A stretch of 64,000 nucleotides of DNA from Phytobacter palmae (lineage in GTDB: Bacteria > Pseudomonadota > Gammaproteobacteria > Enterobacterales > Enterobacteriaceae): positions 186,001-250,000 of the forward strand of contig FONB01000002.1 in the NCBI GenBank assembly GCA_900112785.1. Reading direction: 5' to 3'. Under the pieces are notes generated by a model. That model did no database searches. It was given only the letters and a program-made list of their open reading frames with translations, and was not told the origin of the DNA. Below, one piece after another: positions 1 through 8,372 of the stretch (its first letter is position 1; every line of letters begins with the position of its first letter). A program made the position numbers and the translations under genes.

Positions 1-1
1 G

Positions 2-126
2 CAGGCAACCCCGGAAGGCGTATGGGGCGCCAGGTTTGTCCTGGATGCGGCTACGCCTTATCCGGGCTACGCACTGCCCTGGTCGGGTAAACAAAGCGCC
101 ACCCGCCAGGGCAACCCGTATCAATA
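2..126 (+). CDS. possible 3' end of an unidentified CDS cut by the left edge
   Basis: One plus-strand frame stays open from the window edge to a TAG at 124-126, about 41 codons, and abuts the stop of the convergent oxidoreductase gene. The residues are not recognisable. A REP-like palindrome lies inside the same stretch, which argues against coding, although REPs occasionally run into gene ends. It is listed only as a possibility. Confidence 0.25.
38..72. repeat. REP-like palindromic element
   Basis: The segment contains GGATGCGG, a short loop, then CGCCTTATCCGGGCTAC, which matches the layout of enterobacterial REP/PU units (GGATGCGGCG ... CGCCTTATCCGGCCTAC). It sits at a convergent gene junction, a usual REP location. 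A similar unit lies at 44933-44970. Confidence 0.6.
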
Positions 127-1269
127 GGCGACAGTCACCCACTTTTGCTGCTGATGGCTTTGTAAAATGGCATCGATAATAAACATCACGTTGGCCCCGT
201 CGTAAAACGAGGCAAATCGCGCCTCGTCACGCGCAGGCATTTTCCCGTCCTGTACCGCACGATAGAAATTCAGCATCATATTTTTAAACGCATCCGGCCA
301 GCCTTCGATATGCCCCCCCGGGAAATGGGCGCTGGCGGCGACATCCGGCGACATCAGCCCTGGGTCATCAGTCAGTATCTGGTTAGGCTGCTGGCGATGG
401 CCAATCCACAGTTGCTGTGGCACTTCCTGGTCCCAACCCAGTGAGCACTCACTACCGTTTACTTCAAAACTCAGGCGATTTTTCCGCCCCGCACTCACCT
501 GCGACACGCTAAAGCAGCCCTTACTGCCGTCATCAAAACGTACCAGCACCGATCCGGCATCCTCGGTGGTGACAGGTTTATCTTCCAGCTCTGCCCCCGG
601 CTGCCCATAGGTAAAGGTTGCGGCCTCGCGGCTGGCTTTACGTGTCGGCCAGACAATAGAGAGATCTGCCATCACCTGAGTAATGCGCCGCCCGGTCACA
701 AACTGCAGGGTATCGCACCAGTGCGAGCCGATATCGGCTACCGCCCGCGATGGGCCGCCGGATGCCGCGTCCACACGCCAGTTATAGTCCGTTTCCAGCA
801 GCATCCAGTCCTGCAGATAGCTGCCGTAGACGGAAAAGAGCCGCCCCAGACGCCCGGACTGACGCAAACTCGCCGCCTGCTGAACCATCGCAAACTGGCG
901 ATAGACAAAACTGACGCCGTGTACCACCTTTGCCTGCTCTGCCAGCGCCACCAGTTCTCGCGCCTCTTCGGCCGTCATGCACAGCGGTTTTTCTGAAAAC
1001 AGATGCTTTCCGGCCCGCAAAACCTGGCGGTTTATATCCGCATGTAAATGGTTGGGCGTGCAGTTATGCACCACCTGTAACCCCGGATGCGCCAGCAGCG
1101 CCTCCACATTGTTATACGCATGCGGTACGCCGAGCTGCCGCGCCTTTTGCTGGGCGTCCGCCAGCTTCGCATCACACAGCGCCACCACCTCAACAAAGCC
1201 CAGCCGCCGAATAGCTTCAATATGCGCCGGGCCGATAAACCCGCTGCCGATAATCCCGACCTGAATCAT
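121..1269 (-). CDS. Gfo/Idh/MocA family NAD(P)-dependent oxidoreductase
   Basis: This 382-residue protein has the standard two-domain layout of the Gfo/Idh/MocA family. The N-terminal Rossmann fold begins with IGSGFIGPAHIEAI at about residues 7-20, and the family signature EKPLCMT lies near residue 94 and carries the usual Lys. The C-terminal alpha/beta domain binds the sugar or cyclitol. Family members oxidise or reduce a hydroxyl on sugars, inositols or sugar acids. The ATG overlaps the stop of the upstream isomerase gene (ATGA), so the two are translationally coupled. It is the last gene of a three-gene operon with a sugar isomerase/epimerase and an MFS permease, which points to catabolism of an unusual sugar or polyol. 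The exact substrate cannot be read from the sequence. Confidence 0.9.
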   Translation of the reverse strand: MIQVGIIGSGFIGPAHIEAIRRLGFVEVVALCDAKLADAQQKARQLGVPHAYNNVEALLAHPGLQVVHNCTPNHLHADINRQVLRAGKHLFSEKPLCMTAEEARELVALAEQAKVVHGVSFVYRQFAMVQQAASLRQSGRLGRLFSVYGSYLQDWMLLETDYNWRVDAASGGPSRAVADIGSHWCDTLQFVTGRRITQVMADLSIVWPTRKASREAATFTYGQPGAELEDKPVTTEDAGSVLVRFDDGSKGCFSVSQVSAGRKNRLSFEVNGSECSLGWDQEVPQQLWIGHRQQPNQILTDDPGLMSPDVAASAHFPGGHIEGWPDAFKNMMLNFYRAVQDGKMPARDEARFASFYDGANVMFIIDAILQSHQQQKWVTVAY

Positions 1270-2330
1270 TCCACACTCCCCAGCCCTAACATATTGCGCA
1301 CGCTGCGCCGGTCTTCTTGCCCGGCGGCAAAATCATCAAACGCATGTTCCGACACAGGAATAATGTGACGGCGAATGAACTCACTTCCTTCCCGCGCGCC
1401 AGCCTCCCCCGCTTTCAGGCAGCACTCCCACTCCAGCACCGCCCAGCCGTCATAACCGTACTGCGTGAGCTTGCTGAACACCGCGCCAAAATCGATTTGT
1501 CCGTCGCCCGGCGAACGAAAACGGCCAGGCCTGTCGACCCAGCTTTGATAGCCGCCATACACGCCACTGCGGCCCTCCTTCCGGTACTCCGCATCCTTGA
1601 CATGGAATGCCTTAATCCGCTCATGGTAAATATCGATAAAGGCCAGATAATCAATCTGTTGAAGATGAAGATGGCTTGGATCATAAAGAATATTGCAGCG
1701 CGGGTGGTTGTCTACGCCATCAAGAAAACGTTCAAAGGTGACGCCATCATGCAGGTCTTCACCGGGGTGTATTTCATAGCACAGGTCCACACCCTGCTCA
1801 TCAAAGCAGTCCAGCACGGGCCGCCAGCGGCGGGCCAGTTCAGCAAATGCCTCTTTAAACAACAGGGCATTGTGGGGCGGCCACGGGTAGAGATAAGGCC
1901 AGGCCAGCGCGCCGGAAAAGGTCGCATGGGCGCGTAACCCGAGGTTATTTGAGGCCCGCGCCGCCTGATATAACGTTTCTGTCGCCCAGGCCTGACGCGC
2001 CAACGGATTTCCACGCAGCGATGCGGGAGCGAAGCCGTCAAACGCCGCGTCATAGGCCGGATGCACCGCAACGAGTTGCCCTTCAAGATGGGTAGAAAGC
2101 TCGCTAATCACCAGGCCGCGCTCCGCCAGCACGCCGCGCACATCATCACAATAACTCTGGCTTTGCGCCGCCTGTCCCACATCAAAAATCGTCGGGTGGT
2201 TACAGGGAATTTGCAGCGCCTTGTAGCCCAGCGCTGCCGCCCAGTCAGCCAGCCCTTCCAGCGTATTAAACGGCGACTGCTCCCCAATGAATTGCGCCAG
2301 AAAAATCCCCGGCCCCTGAATGGTTTTCAT
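1266..2330 (-). CDS. sugar phosphate isomerase/epimerase (xylose isomerase-like TIM barrel)
   Basis: The protein has about 354 residues. I place the start at MKTIQGPG, not twelve bases upstream, because GGGAGGTGCT directly precedes that ATG. It is an AP-endonuclease-2/xylose isomerase-like TIM barrel: the acidic and histidine metal ligands appear in order as CYEIHPGED, ILYDPSHLHLQ, FHVKDAEYR and AVLEWECCLK, consistent with a divalent-metal centre. Known members isomerise or epimerise keto-sugars, inosose or 3-keto-glycosides. Pairing with a Gfo/Idh dehydrogenase is a recurrent arrangement, as in the inositol (Iol) and Ycj clusters. The substrate is inferred only as a sugar or cyclitol derivative. 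Confidence 0.87.
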   Translation of the reverse strand: MKTIQGPGIFLAQFIGEQSPFNTLEGLADWAAALGYKALQIPCNHPTIFDVGQAAQSQSYCDDVRGVLAERGLVISELSTHLEGQLVAVHPAYDAAFDGFAPASLRGNPLARQAWATETLYQAARASNNLGLRAHATFSGALAWPYLYPWPPHNALLFKEAFAELARRWRPVLDCFDEQGVDLCYEIHPGEDLHDGVTFERFLDGVDNHPRCNILYDPSHLHLQQIDYLAFIDIYHERIKAFHVKDAEYRKEGRSGVYGGYQSWVDRPGRFRSPGDGQIDFGAVFSKLTQYGYDGWAVLEWECCLKAGEAGAREGSEFIRRHIIPVSEHAFDDFAAGQEDRRSVRNMLGLGSVE

Positions 2331-2345
2331 AGCACCTCCCACAGC

Positions 2346-3584
2346 TTATGCGTGCTCCTGGTCGTTGTATTTAAAAGAAAGAAGGAAAATCAGCGCGATA
2401 ACGGCTGCGGCAATTGCCGGGATCCACCAAAAGCTCACCCACGCCTGCGGCAACGTCTGACCGGCGACAAGGCGGTTGTACAGCGCGCCGGAAATTTGCG
2501 AGCCCAGCAGCATGCCAATGCCATAGGTAAACATCACAATCATGCTCTGCGCCTGGCCTTTTACCTTCTCGCCCGCTACGCGGTCGGTATAGATAAAGCC
2601 GACGACAAAGAAGAAGTCGTAACAGACTCCGTGTAACAAAATGCCGAGATAGAGCAGGAACCGCCCCTCCTCACTTACACCGAGAGCAAAGAAAGCATAA
2701 CGCACAAACCAGGCGCACATGCCGATAAGCAGCATGTACTTCACGCCAAGACGGCGAAACAGCAGCGGGATCACCAGCATAAAGAAGATTTCAGACATCT
2801 GGCCGAAGGACATGGCGGTACTCACATCCGCCACACCCGCATCCGCCAGATAAGAGGCGGTATAAGCGTAATAAGTACCGAGCGGAACGGAAATCAGCAT
2901 GGCGCAGAGCGAGAAGACGAAGAAGTGGCGGGTTTTCAGCAGAGCAAACGCGTCCGCGCAGAATAGATCGCGCATGGCAACGGGCAGCCCTTTAGCCGGC
3001 GCCGGCGTATGCGGCAACGTCAGGCTATAGAGCGCCAGCGCCACGGAGCAGATTGCCGCCACCTGGAAAATGGTCACGCTGGAGGAAATGCCTGTCACGC
3101 CGATAAAGATCCCCGCCACAATCCAGCCAATGGTGCCGAATACACGTACCACCGGGAAGGTCTTATCGATATTGCTCAGACTGTGGAACGCAATATTGTT
3201 GGTCAGCGCAAGCGTAGGCATATAGCACAGCGTATAGCCAAATAGCAGGGCAATTAGCATGGCGCCGTTTTCCGCCACCAGAGCCTGCGGCACAAACATC
3301 AAAATCGCGGCCCCGGCCAGGTGCATCACCGCCATCACTTTCTGCGAGGCGAAGAATCGGTCCACCAGCATGCCAAGTACGAACGGTGACAGAATGGAGG
3401 CGATAGGCCCGGCGGAAAATGCGTCGCCAATCAGCAGCGACATATTGTGCCGGGTCATTACCAGACCGAGCGTGACTGACCAGCTCCCCCAGATAAAAAA
3501 CTGTAAAAACATCATCAGCGACAGCCGCGGAACCAGCAGTCGATGCTGAACGAGATTTCCACTACTTTCGGTTGTTGACACCAT
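2346..3584 (-). CDS. MFS permease of the nucleoside:H+ symporter type (NupG/XapB/YegT-like)
   Basis: This 412-residue integral membrane protein has about twelve hydrophobic segments. The N-terminal stretch LMMFLQFFIWGSWSVTLGLVM resembles the first helix of the NupG/XapB/YegT symporter group. It is the first gene of an operon with the downstream isomerase and dehydrogenase, so it probably imports their substrate, perhaps a sugar or glycoside and not necessarily a nucleoside. A good AGGTGAGG ribosome site precedes the ATG. The promoter region holds two copies of a 12-bp palindrome, so the operon is probably repressed by a LacI-type regulator that is not encoded in the window. Confidence 0.85.
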   Translation of the reverse strand: MVSTTESSGNLVQHRLLVPRLSLMMFLQFFIWGSWSVTLGLVMTRHNMSLLIGDAFSAGPIASILSPFVLGMLVDRFFASQKVMAVMHLAGAAILMFVPQALVAENGAMLIALLFGYTLCYMPTLALTNNIAFHSLSNIDKTFPVVRVFGTIGWIVAGIFIGVTGISSSVTIFQVAAICSVALALYSLTLPHTPAPAKGLPVAMRDLFCADAFALLKTRHFFVFSLCAMLISVPLGTYYAYTASYLADAGVADVSTAMSFGQMSEIFFMLVIPLLFRRLGVKYMLLIGMCAWFVRYAFFALGVSEEGRFLLYLGILLHGVCYDFFFVVGFIYTDRVAGEKVKGQAQSMIVMFTYGIGMLLGSQISGALYNRLVAGQTLPQAWVSFWWIPAIAAAVIALIFLLSFKYNDQEHA

Positions 3585-3606
3585 TTTTCTGCCTCACCTT
3601 TTAAAA

Positions 3607-3618
3607 GTAATCGATTAC
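3607..3618. promoter_or_regulatory. palindromic operator copy 1, LacI-type
   Basis: The perfect palindrome GTAATCGATTAC lies 23 bp upstream of the MFS start codon. An identical copy is at 3639-3650, 32 bp away centre to centre, or about three helical turns. Even-spaced palindromes of this kind are typical of LacI/GalR-family operators. Confidence 0.6.
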
Positions 3619-3638
3619 AAAAAGCATCAAGTAGAAAA

Positions 3639-3650
3639 GTAATCGATTAC
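3639..3650. promoter_or_regulatory. palindromic operator copy 2, LacI-type
   Basis: Second exact copy of GTAATCGATTAC. The same-face spacing to the first copy suggests cooperative binding of a dimeric or tetrameric repressor over the promoter of the sugar operon. Confidence 0.6.
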
Positions 3651-3722
3651 AATTTATTTAGCTTGCACGATGACGCAATTGTGGGAGTTTTATCACGATA
3701 AATTTACGCAAGAGAAAATGCC

Positions 3723-3738
3723 CCGCCGGATCCGGCGG
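3723..3738 (-). terminator. probable rho-independent terminator of pheP
   Basis: A GC-rich self-complementary 16-mer (CCGCCGGATCCGGCGG) begins 10 nt downstream of the pheP stop. On the minus strand it is followed by GGGCATTTTCTC, a short T-rich tract. Confidence 0.6.
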
Positions 3739-3747
3739 AGCAGAGAG

Positions 3748-5145
3748 TTACGCGCGTTTTGCAGGACGACGTAGCAGGCGGAAAGCAGCAAACAGGACGA
3801 GGATCCACACCGGCAGCAGAATAGCAGACAGTCGCATCCCGTCCATGGTGCACATCAGCACGAGGATCATCAGCATAAAGGCGATACACAGGTAGTTGCC
3901 GAAAGGATAGAGCAGCGCCTTAAACTGGGGATCGCGCCCTTTGCGGCGCATCGCGGCGCGGAATTTCAGGTGCGCCAGTGAAATCATGATCCAGTTGAGC
4001 AGGAGTGTTGCCACCACCAGCGCCATCAACAGCCCAAAAGCCTCTTTGGGCAGGATATAGTTAACCAGCACCACCAGCGAGGTGATCGCCCCGGAGAGAA
4101 GTAATGAGTTCACCGGTACGCCACGACGGCTGACGCGGGTCAGAAATGCGGGCGCATTCCCCTGTACCGACAAACCAAACAGCATACGGCTATTGGAATA
4201 GACACCGCTGTTATAGACCGACAGCGACGCCACCAGGATGACAAAATTCAGTGCCGATGCCACGAGATTGCTGTTCAGATTGTGGAAAATCATCACAAAC
4301 GGACTGCTGTCAGCTTTGATATCGACCCAGGGATAAAGCGCCAGAAGCACGACTAAGGAACCGATATAAAACAGCAGGATGCGATAGACAACTTGGTTGA
4401 CCGCTTTCGGGATAGTGGTGTGCGGCTCGCTGGCTTCTGCCGCCGTGATCCCAATCAACTCAAGACCGCCAAAGGAAAACATAATCACCGCAAGTGAGAG
4501 GATCAGGCCGTTCCAGCCGGTGGCGAAGAAACCACCGTGAGACCAAAGGTTGTCAAAGCTGGCATTCTCTCCTCCATGACCACCGAACAGCATCCACAGA
4601 CCAAAGCCGATCATGCCAATGATCGCCAGCACTTTGATAAGCGCAAACCAGAATTCGGTTTCGCCGTACAGACGCACGTTAACCAGGTTTACAGCATTAA
4701 TAATGATGAAGAAGGCGGCGGCCCAGATCCAGGTAGGGACATCGGGAAACCAGTACTGCATATAGATGCCGGCGGCGGTCAGTTCCGCCATGCCCACCAG
4801 CACAAACATCGCCCAGTAGTTCCAGCCGGATAAGAAGCCCGCAAAAGGCCCCCAATATTTGAAGGCAAAATGGGCAAATGAACCGGACACCGGCTCCTCA
4901 ACCACCATCTCACCAAGCTGGCGCATAATTAAGAAAGCAATAATGCCCGCGACGCCATAGCCCAGCAGCACAGCCGGCCCCGCCATCTGGATTGCCGGAC
5001 CGATCCCCAGGAACAGCCCGGTACCGATAGCGCCCCCGAGGGCGATTAACTGGATATGGCGGTTTTTCAGTCCTCGTTGCAGCGTCGGCCCCGATTCCGA
5101 CGCGGTATCCGCTGAGTGCTCAGATACCTTTGACGCGTTTTTCAC
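3748..5145 (-). CDS. pheP: phenylalanine-specific permease
   Basis: The 465-residue protein is an amino-acid/polyamine/organocation permease with twelve hydrophobic segments. It aligns almost residue for residue with E. coli PheP as I recall it: the ALGGAIGTGLFLGIGPAIQ first-helix motif, the GGLELIGITAAE motif in the middle, and SRRGVPVNSLLLSGA later. It brings phenylalanine across the inner membrane by proton symport. The start is GTG, preceded by AGGGGAAAG. It stands alone, with its own terminator and a long upstream region. E. coli pheP is TyrR-responsive, but I see no convincing TyrR box here. Confidence 0.95.
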   Translation of the reverse strand: MKNASKVSEHSADTASESGPTLQRGLKNRHIQLIALGGAIGTGLFLGIGPAIQMAGPAVLLGYGVAGIIAFLIMRQLGEMVVEEPVSGSFAHFAFKYWGPFAGFLSGWNYWAMFVLVGMAELTAAGIYMQYWFPDVPTWIWAAAFFIIINAVNLVNVRLYGETEFWFALIKVLAIIGMIGFGLWMLFGGHGGENASFDNLWSHGGFFATGWNGLILSLAVIMFSFGGLELIGITAAEASEPHTTIPKAVNQVVYRILLFYIGSLVVLLALYPWVDIKADSSPFVMIFHNLNSNLVASALNFVILVASLSVYNSGVYSNSRMLFGLSVQGNAPAFLTRVSRRGVPVNSLLLSGAITSLVVLVNYILPKEAFGLLMALVVATLLLNWIMISLAHLKFRAAMRRKGRDPQFKALLYPFGNYLCIAFMLMILVLMCTMDGMRLSAILLPVWILVLFAAFRLLRRPAKRA

Positions 5146-5636
5146 GTCTTTCCCCTTTTCTCGTTGTCATGAAGCCGCACCTTTTAACATTTACGGCACG
5201 GTGTAGCAAGAAAGTCAGGGCCACCAGAAAGTCAGTCGCAGGCGGTCTCGCCATCTCTCTTCCCGGTTAGCCATGCAGGGTTATCGGGGCTGCCACATTT
5301 CGCAGAAAGGGTGAACGCGTAAACATAACGTTGTTGCAGGCAAAAACCGGAGCCTTCTCAGACCTTCGGTGTCATTGTCCGTTGCGCTGTTTCCTGGGTT
5401 AGCTGCTCGTCTGAGCAGATAACATTCAGAATGGGAAGACCCACCTGGCCTGGTTGTTGCGGCGGAATAAAAACGAAAAAACGCATCACGCATTGTGCTT
5501 GAATATCGGAACGTCAAAGAGCAAAGTGGCTCGGCAAGCGGCGTGTCATGCCGCTGTCAGGTTGCTGTCGGGTGCATGTCGTGTCGCTATTTTCACTTTT
5601 GGGCGAGGCTGTCATCCTGCTTACCACGGAGACATT
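5146..5636. other. intergenic region between pheP and the HTH gene; no gene recognised
   Basis: About 490 bases hold the pheP promoter on the minus side and the leader of the HTH gene on the plus side. The short open frames here have no recognisable protein features, and I see no clear terminator or RNA structure. Confidence 0.5.
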
Positions 5637-6107
5637 ATGATGAGTACCAATCGAGTGAAAGAGTTTCGCCTTGCCCGTGCCTGGTCTCAGGAACAGCTCG
5701 CGGAAATGGCGGCATTAAGCGTGCGTACCATACAGCGCATTGAAAATCAGGAGCAGCCCAGTCTGGAGACGCTCAGCGCTCTGGCAGCCGTTTTTGAGGT
5801 GAGCGTCAGCGAGCTTTCCGGCAACATACAAAGCGAAGGCGATGACGCACTGGATCAGCGCATCACGCAAGCCAGAAATCAACTGGAGGAAGAAAGCCGC
5901 CTTTACCGCTCAGTATTAACCGCAGTGGTGGTCTGCGTTTTACTCTACATCCTTAATCGCACTACCTCGCCAGAGAACATCTGGTCGCTGTGGGTGGCCG
6001 CTATCTGGGGCGCCTTACTGGTGGTGCGTGGGCTGCGTATTTTTGTTTTTGGCAATCTGATTGCCGGGTGGCAGAAAAAGCGACTGCAAAAGCTGCTGCG
6101 CAAATAA
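5637..6107 (+). CDS. XRE-family HTH regulator tethered by a 2TM domain
   Basis: The start is at tandem ATGs preceded by CGGAGACATT. The 156-residue product has an N-terminal Cro/CI helix-turn-helix (residues about 6-62: RLARAWSQEQLAEMA, then VRTIQRIENQEQPSLETL). A charged linker follows at about 70-95, then two hydrophobic helices (about 97-115 and 121-142) and a basic tail. This matches the HTH-plus-2TM family of putative membrane-bound regulators. DNA binding next to a membrane anchor suggests sensing of a membrane or transport state. The target is unknown and no partner gene is adjacent. Confidence 0.8.
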   Translation: MMSTNRVKEFRLARAWSQEQLAEMAALSVRTIQRIENQEQPSLETLSALAAVFEVSVSELSGNIQSEGDDALDQRITQARNQLEEESRLYRSVLTAVVVCVLLYILNRTTSPENIWSLWVAAIWGALLVVRGLRIFVFGNLIAGWQKKRLQKLLRK

Positions 6108-6142
6108 GCGTTACTGCCGCCGCATAGCGCCTGGCCCGAAGC

Positions 6143-6592
6143 TTACAGGGTCTTGATAAAACACACGGCTTCATCCCTGCCGATATAGGCACCATAATTG
6201 TCGGTAACGGTGTAGCCATGCTTTTGATAAAACGTCACTGCCTTGTGGTTGACTCGCCGCGTTTCGAGAGTGATTGCACGATAGCCAAGCTCGCTTGCGG
6301 CCTCTTCCAGAAAACGCAAAATTGCGCTGCCGACACCCGCTTCGCTACCTGCGGAATACATTCTTTTCAGTTCCGCCGTTTCCTGCGTTAACGGGCGAAT
6401 GGCGCCGCAGCCTATTGCAACACCCTGCGCGTTCCGGGCCAGCGCCCACACTGCCCGCGCGGATTGCAGGTCATCAATATTAAATGAGTGCTTACCGCTG
6501 CTGCCGGTGATCTGTGCGAGCACGATGGAAAGTTTTTCAATAAGCGCCTGCGAGTCCGCCGAAAACGGATCACCTTTTTCTATGTGGATCAT
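6143..6592 (-). CDS. GNAT family N-acetyltransferase
   Basis: A 149-residue single-domain acetyltransferase. The acetyl-CoA binding loop is visible as AGSEAGVGSAILRFLEEA (about residues 81-98), preceded by the beta-strand AELKRMYS and followed by the typical ITLETRRVNHKAVTFYQKHGYTVTDNYGAY end, where the Tyr acts as a usual general acid. AGAGGGAAG precedes the ATG. The acceptor (protein, amine or antibiotic) cannot be told. It shares its strand with the ABC transporter upstream but is separated from it by a palindromic repeat, so co-transcription is uncertain. Confidence 0.85.
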   Translation of the reverse strand: MIHIEKGDPFSADSQALIEKLSIVLAQITGSSGKHSFNIDDLQSARAVWALARNAQGVAIGCGAIRPLTQETAELKRMYSAGSEAGVGSAILRFLEEAASELGYRAITLETRRVNHKAVTFYQKHGYTVTDNYGAYIGRDEAVCFIKTL

Positions 6593-6628
6593 TCTTCCCT
6601 CTTACGGTTGGCACAGAGCGCAGGCTCG

Positions 6629-6664
6629 CCCTCTTCCCCTTTGAGAAGAGGCCAGGAGTGAGGG
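6629..6664. repeat. intergenic palindromic repeat (CCCTCTTCCCC...GAAGAGG type)
   Basis: CCTCTTCCCCTTTGAGAAGAGG folds into a hairpin and is followed by GCCAGGAGTGAGGGG. This resembles the small palindromic repeats scattered between Enterobacter and Klebsiella genes. Related hairpins occur at 16943-16968 and 24668-24690. Confidence 0.45.
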
Positions 6665-6671
6665 GAAAACG

Positions 6672-7538
6672 CTAACGCTGCATTCCCCAGCGCTTAATGG
6701 TGATTTTCTCGAGAGTAGCAAACACTACGCCCTCTACCAACAAGCCAATCACAATCACTGTCACCAGCCCGGCGAATACCCTGTCAGTAAACAACTCATT
6801 ACGGTTCTGGAAAATATACCACCCCAGCCCACCCTGCCCACTTGAGGCGCCAAACACCAGTTCAGCAGCAATCAACGTACGCCAGGCAAACGCCCAGCCA
6901 ATCTTTAACCCGGAGAGGATCGACGGAAGCGAGGCCGGGATCAAAATGGTCAGCACATAGCGTGGGCCACTCAATCCATAGTTGCGCCCGGCCATGCGCA
7001 GCGTTTCCGGCACACCACTGAACCCTGACCAGGTATTGAGCGCAATCGGCCACATCACCGAATGCACCAGCACAAACACCAGGCTGACATTCCCCAGGCC
7101 GAACCACAACAGTGCCAGCGGTAACAACGCAATGGCGGGTAATGGGTTAAGCATCGCCGTCAGTGTACTCAGCAGATCGCGACCAAACTGGGTGGTCACC
7201 GCCAGCGCACTCGCCAGTAGCGCCAGTACGCTGCCAATCAAATAGCCCTTTAACAGGGTGCTAAAAGAGTTGACGATCTTCTCGGGCAACTCACCATTAC
7301 GCATATCCTCTGCCAGCGCGTGCATTGTCTGTACCACGCCGGGTAGCATTAAATCGTTTTGCGTCACCCGCGCCGCCAGCTCCCATAATGCCAGCACCAG
7401 TAGCAAAATTAGCGATTTGCGTAGCCATGTTTGATTCCATAATCGCTGGCCCAGCGGCAGCGGCGTCTCAACAGGAAGATCGCGCAGCGGCGCAAGCTCG
7501 CGCTCAAATTCAGGACGAATGTAAGGTGGCTGCGACAT
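6672..7538 (-). CDS. ABC transporter permease, SsuC/TauC-like
   Basis: The start is taken at MSQPPYIRPEF, which has AGGAG nine bases upstream; an upstream in-frame ATG at 7646 lacks a ribosome site and lies inside the ATPase gene. The 288-residue protein has six hydrophobic segments and the EAA-loop typical of BPD_transp_1 permeases (about RMAGRNYGLSGPRYVLTILIPASLPSILSGLKIGWAFAWRT). It forms the membrane channel with the ATPase and binding protein encoded upstream. The reading frame overlaps the ATPase gene by 29 bases. The closest family is that for sulfonates, taurine, nitrate or related small anions and aromatics. Confidence 0.88.
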   Translation of the reverse strand: MSQPPYIRPEFERELAPLRDLPVETPLPLGQRLWNQTWLRKSLILLLVLALWELAARVTQNDLMLPGVVQTMHALAEDMRNGELPEKIVNSFSTLLKGYLIGSVLALLASALAVTTQFGRDLLSTLTAMLNPLPAIALLPLALLWFGLGNVSLVFVLVHSVMWPIALNTWSGFSGVPETLRMAGRNYGLSGPRYVLTILIPASLPSILSGLKIGWAFAWRTLIAAELVFGASSGQGGLGWYIFQNRNELFTDRVFAGLVTVIVIGLLVEGVVFATLEKITIKRWGMQR

Positions 7539-8352
7539 ACGTGCGCTCCTGTTTCTGTTCGGGCCGCGGGTCGCTAGCCGTGGTCGGGAATAACAAATCG
7601 TGAATATGACGGGCGGCATGTTGAAACGCTTCGCTGCCGAAGTCATTCAGGGAATATTGATGGCAATTCAGCTCAGCACGCACCCGGCCAGGATGCGGCG
7701 ATAACACCAGAATACGGCTTCCCACCACCAGCGCTTCCTCAATGGAGTGCGTGACAAACAGCAACGTAAAGCGTTCTTCTTCCCACAGGGCGAGCAACTC
7801 TTCCTGCATGGTGCGGCGCGTCAGGGCATCCAGTGCGGCAAAGGGCTCATCCATCAGCAGAATACGCGGCTTCATCGCCAGGGCGCGGGCAATCGCCACG
7901 CGCTGCTTCATGCCGCCTGACAGCATATGCGGCATCACATCGGCAAAGTCTGCCAGCCCCACTTTATCCAGAAAATGCAACGCCGTGTCTCGGGCCTGCG
8001 CGCGGGTAGCCTTGCGACTTGCCAGCAACGGGAACATCACGTTCTCCAGAACCGTCTTCCAGGGCGGTAACTGGTCAAATTCCTGAAACACCATCATCCG
8101 CTCCGGACCCGGGGCGCAAATACGTTGCCCTTCCAGCAACATCTCACCGCCGCGCGGGCTGAGAAAGCCACCTGCCGCCTTTAGCAGGCTCGATTTCCCG
8201 CACCCGGATGGCCCGAGCAAAATAAAGCGATCGCCTGGCCAGACATCAAAACTGACATCATGGGTGGCCCGCACCTGGCGTTCGCGGGTGCGGTATTCAA
8301 TATCCACATTTCTGACCTGTAGCAGCGGTCCATCGGATGTTGTCTGTGCCAT
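7510..8352 (-). CDS. ABC transporter ATPase, SsuB/TauB-like
   Basis: The start at MAQTTSDGP is chosen because GGAGGCAATA directly precedes it. The 280-residue ATPase carries all motifs in order: Walker A GPSGCGKS (about residue 45), the Q-loop FQEFDQLPPW, the ABC signature LSGGMKQRVAIARAL, Walker B ILLMDEPFAALD and the switch His in LLFVTHSIEEAL. The short C-terminal tail ends in a basic stretch that overlaps the permease start. It powers the importer encoded on both sides. Confidence 0.9.
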   Translation of the reverse strand: MAQTTSDGPLLQVRNVDIEYRTRERQVRATHDVSFDVWPGDRFILLGPSGCGKSSLLKAAGGFLSPRGGEMLLEGQRICAPGPERMMVFQEFDQLPPWKTVLENVMFPLLASRKATRAQARDTALHFLDKVGLADFADVMPHMLSGGMKQRVAIARALAMKPRILLMDEPFAALDALTRRTMQEELLALWEEERFTLLFVTHSIEEALVVGSRILVLSPHPGRVRAELNCHQYSLNDFGSEAFQHAARHIHDLLFPTTASDPRPEQKQERTYVAATLHSS

Positions 8353-8372
8353 TATTGCCTCCGCCATGCGGC

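Noticed and set aside
782-982. Short open frames inside the oxidoreductase, isomerase and other long genes
   Set aside because: They are out-of-frame shadows of well-supported coding regions and show no ribosome sites or domains.
5146-5230. TyrR box upstream of pheP
   Set aside because: Only a loose TGTAAA/TTTACA-like pattern is visible; it does not fit the N6 spacing well enough to call.
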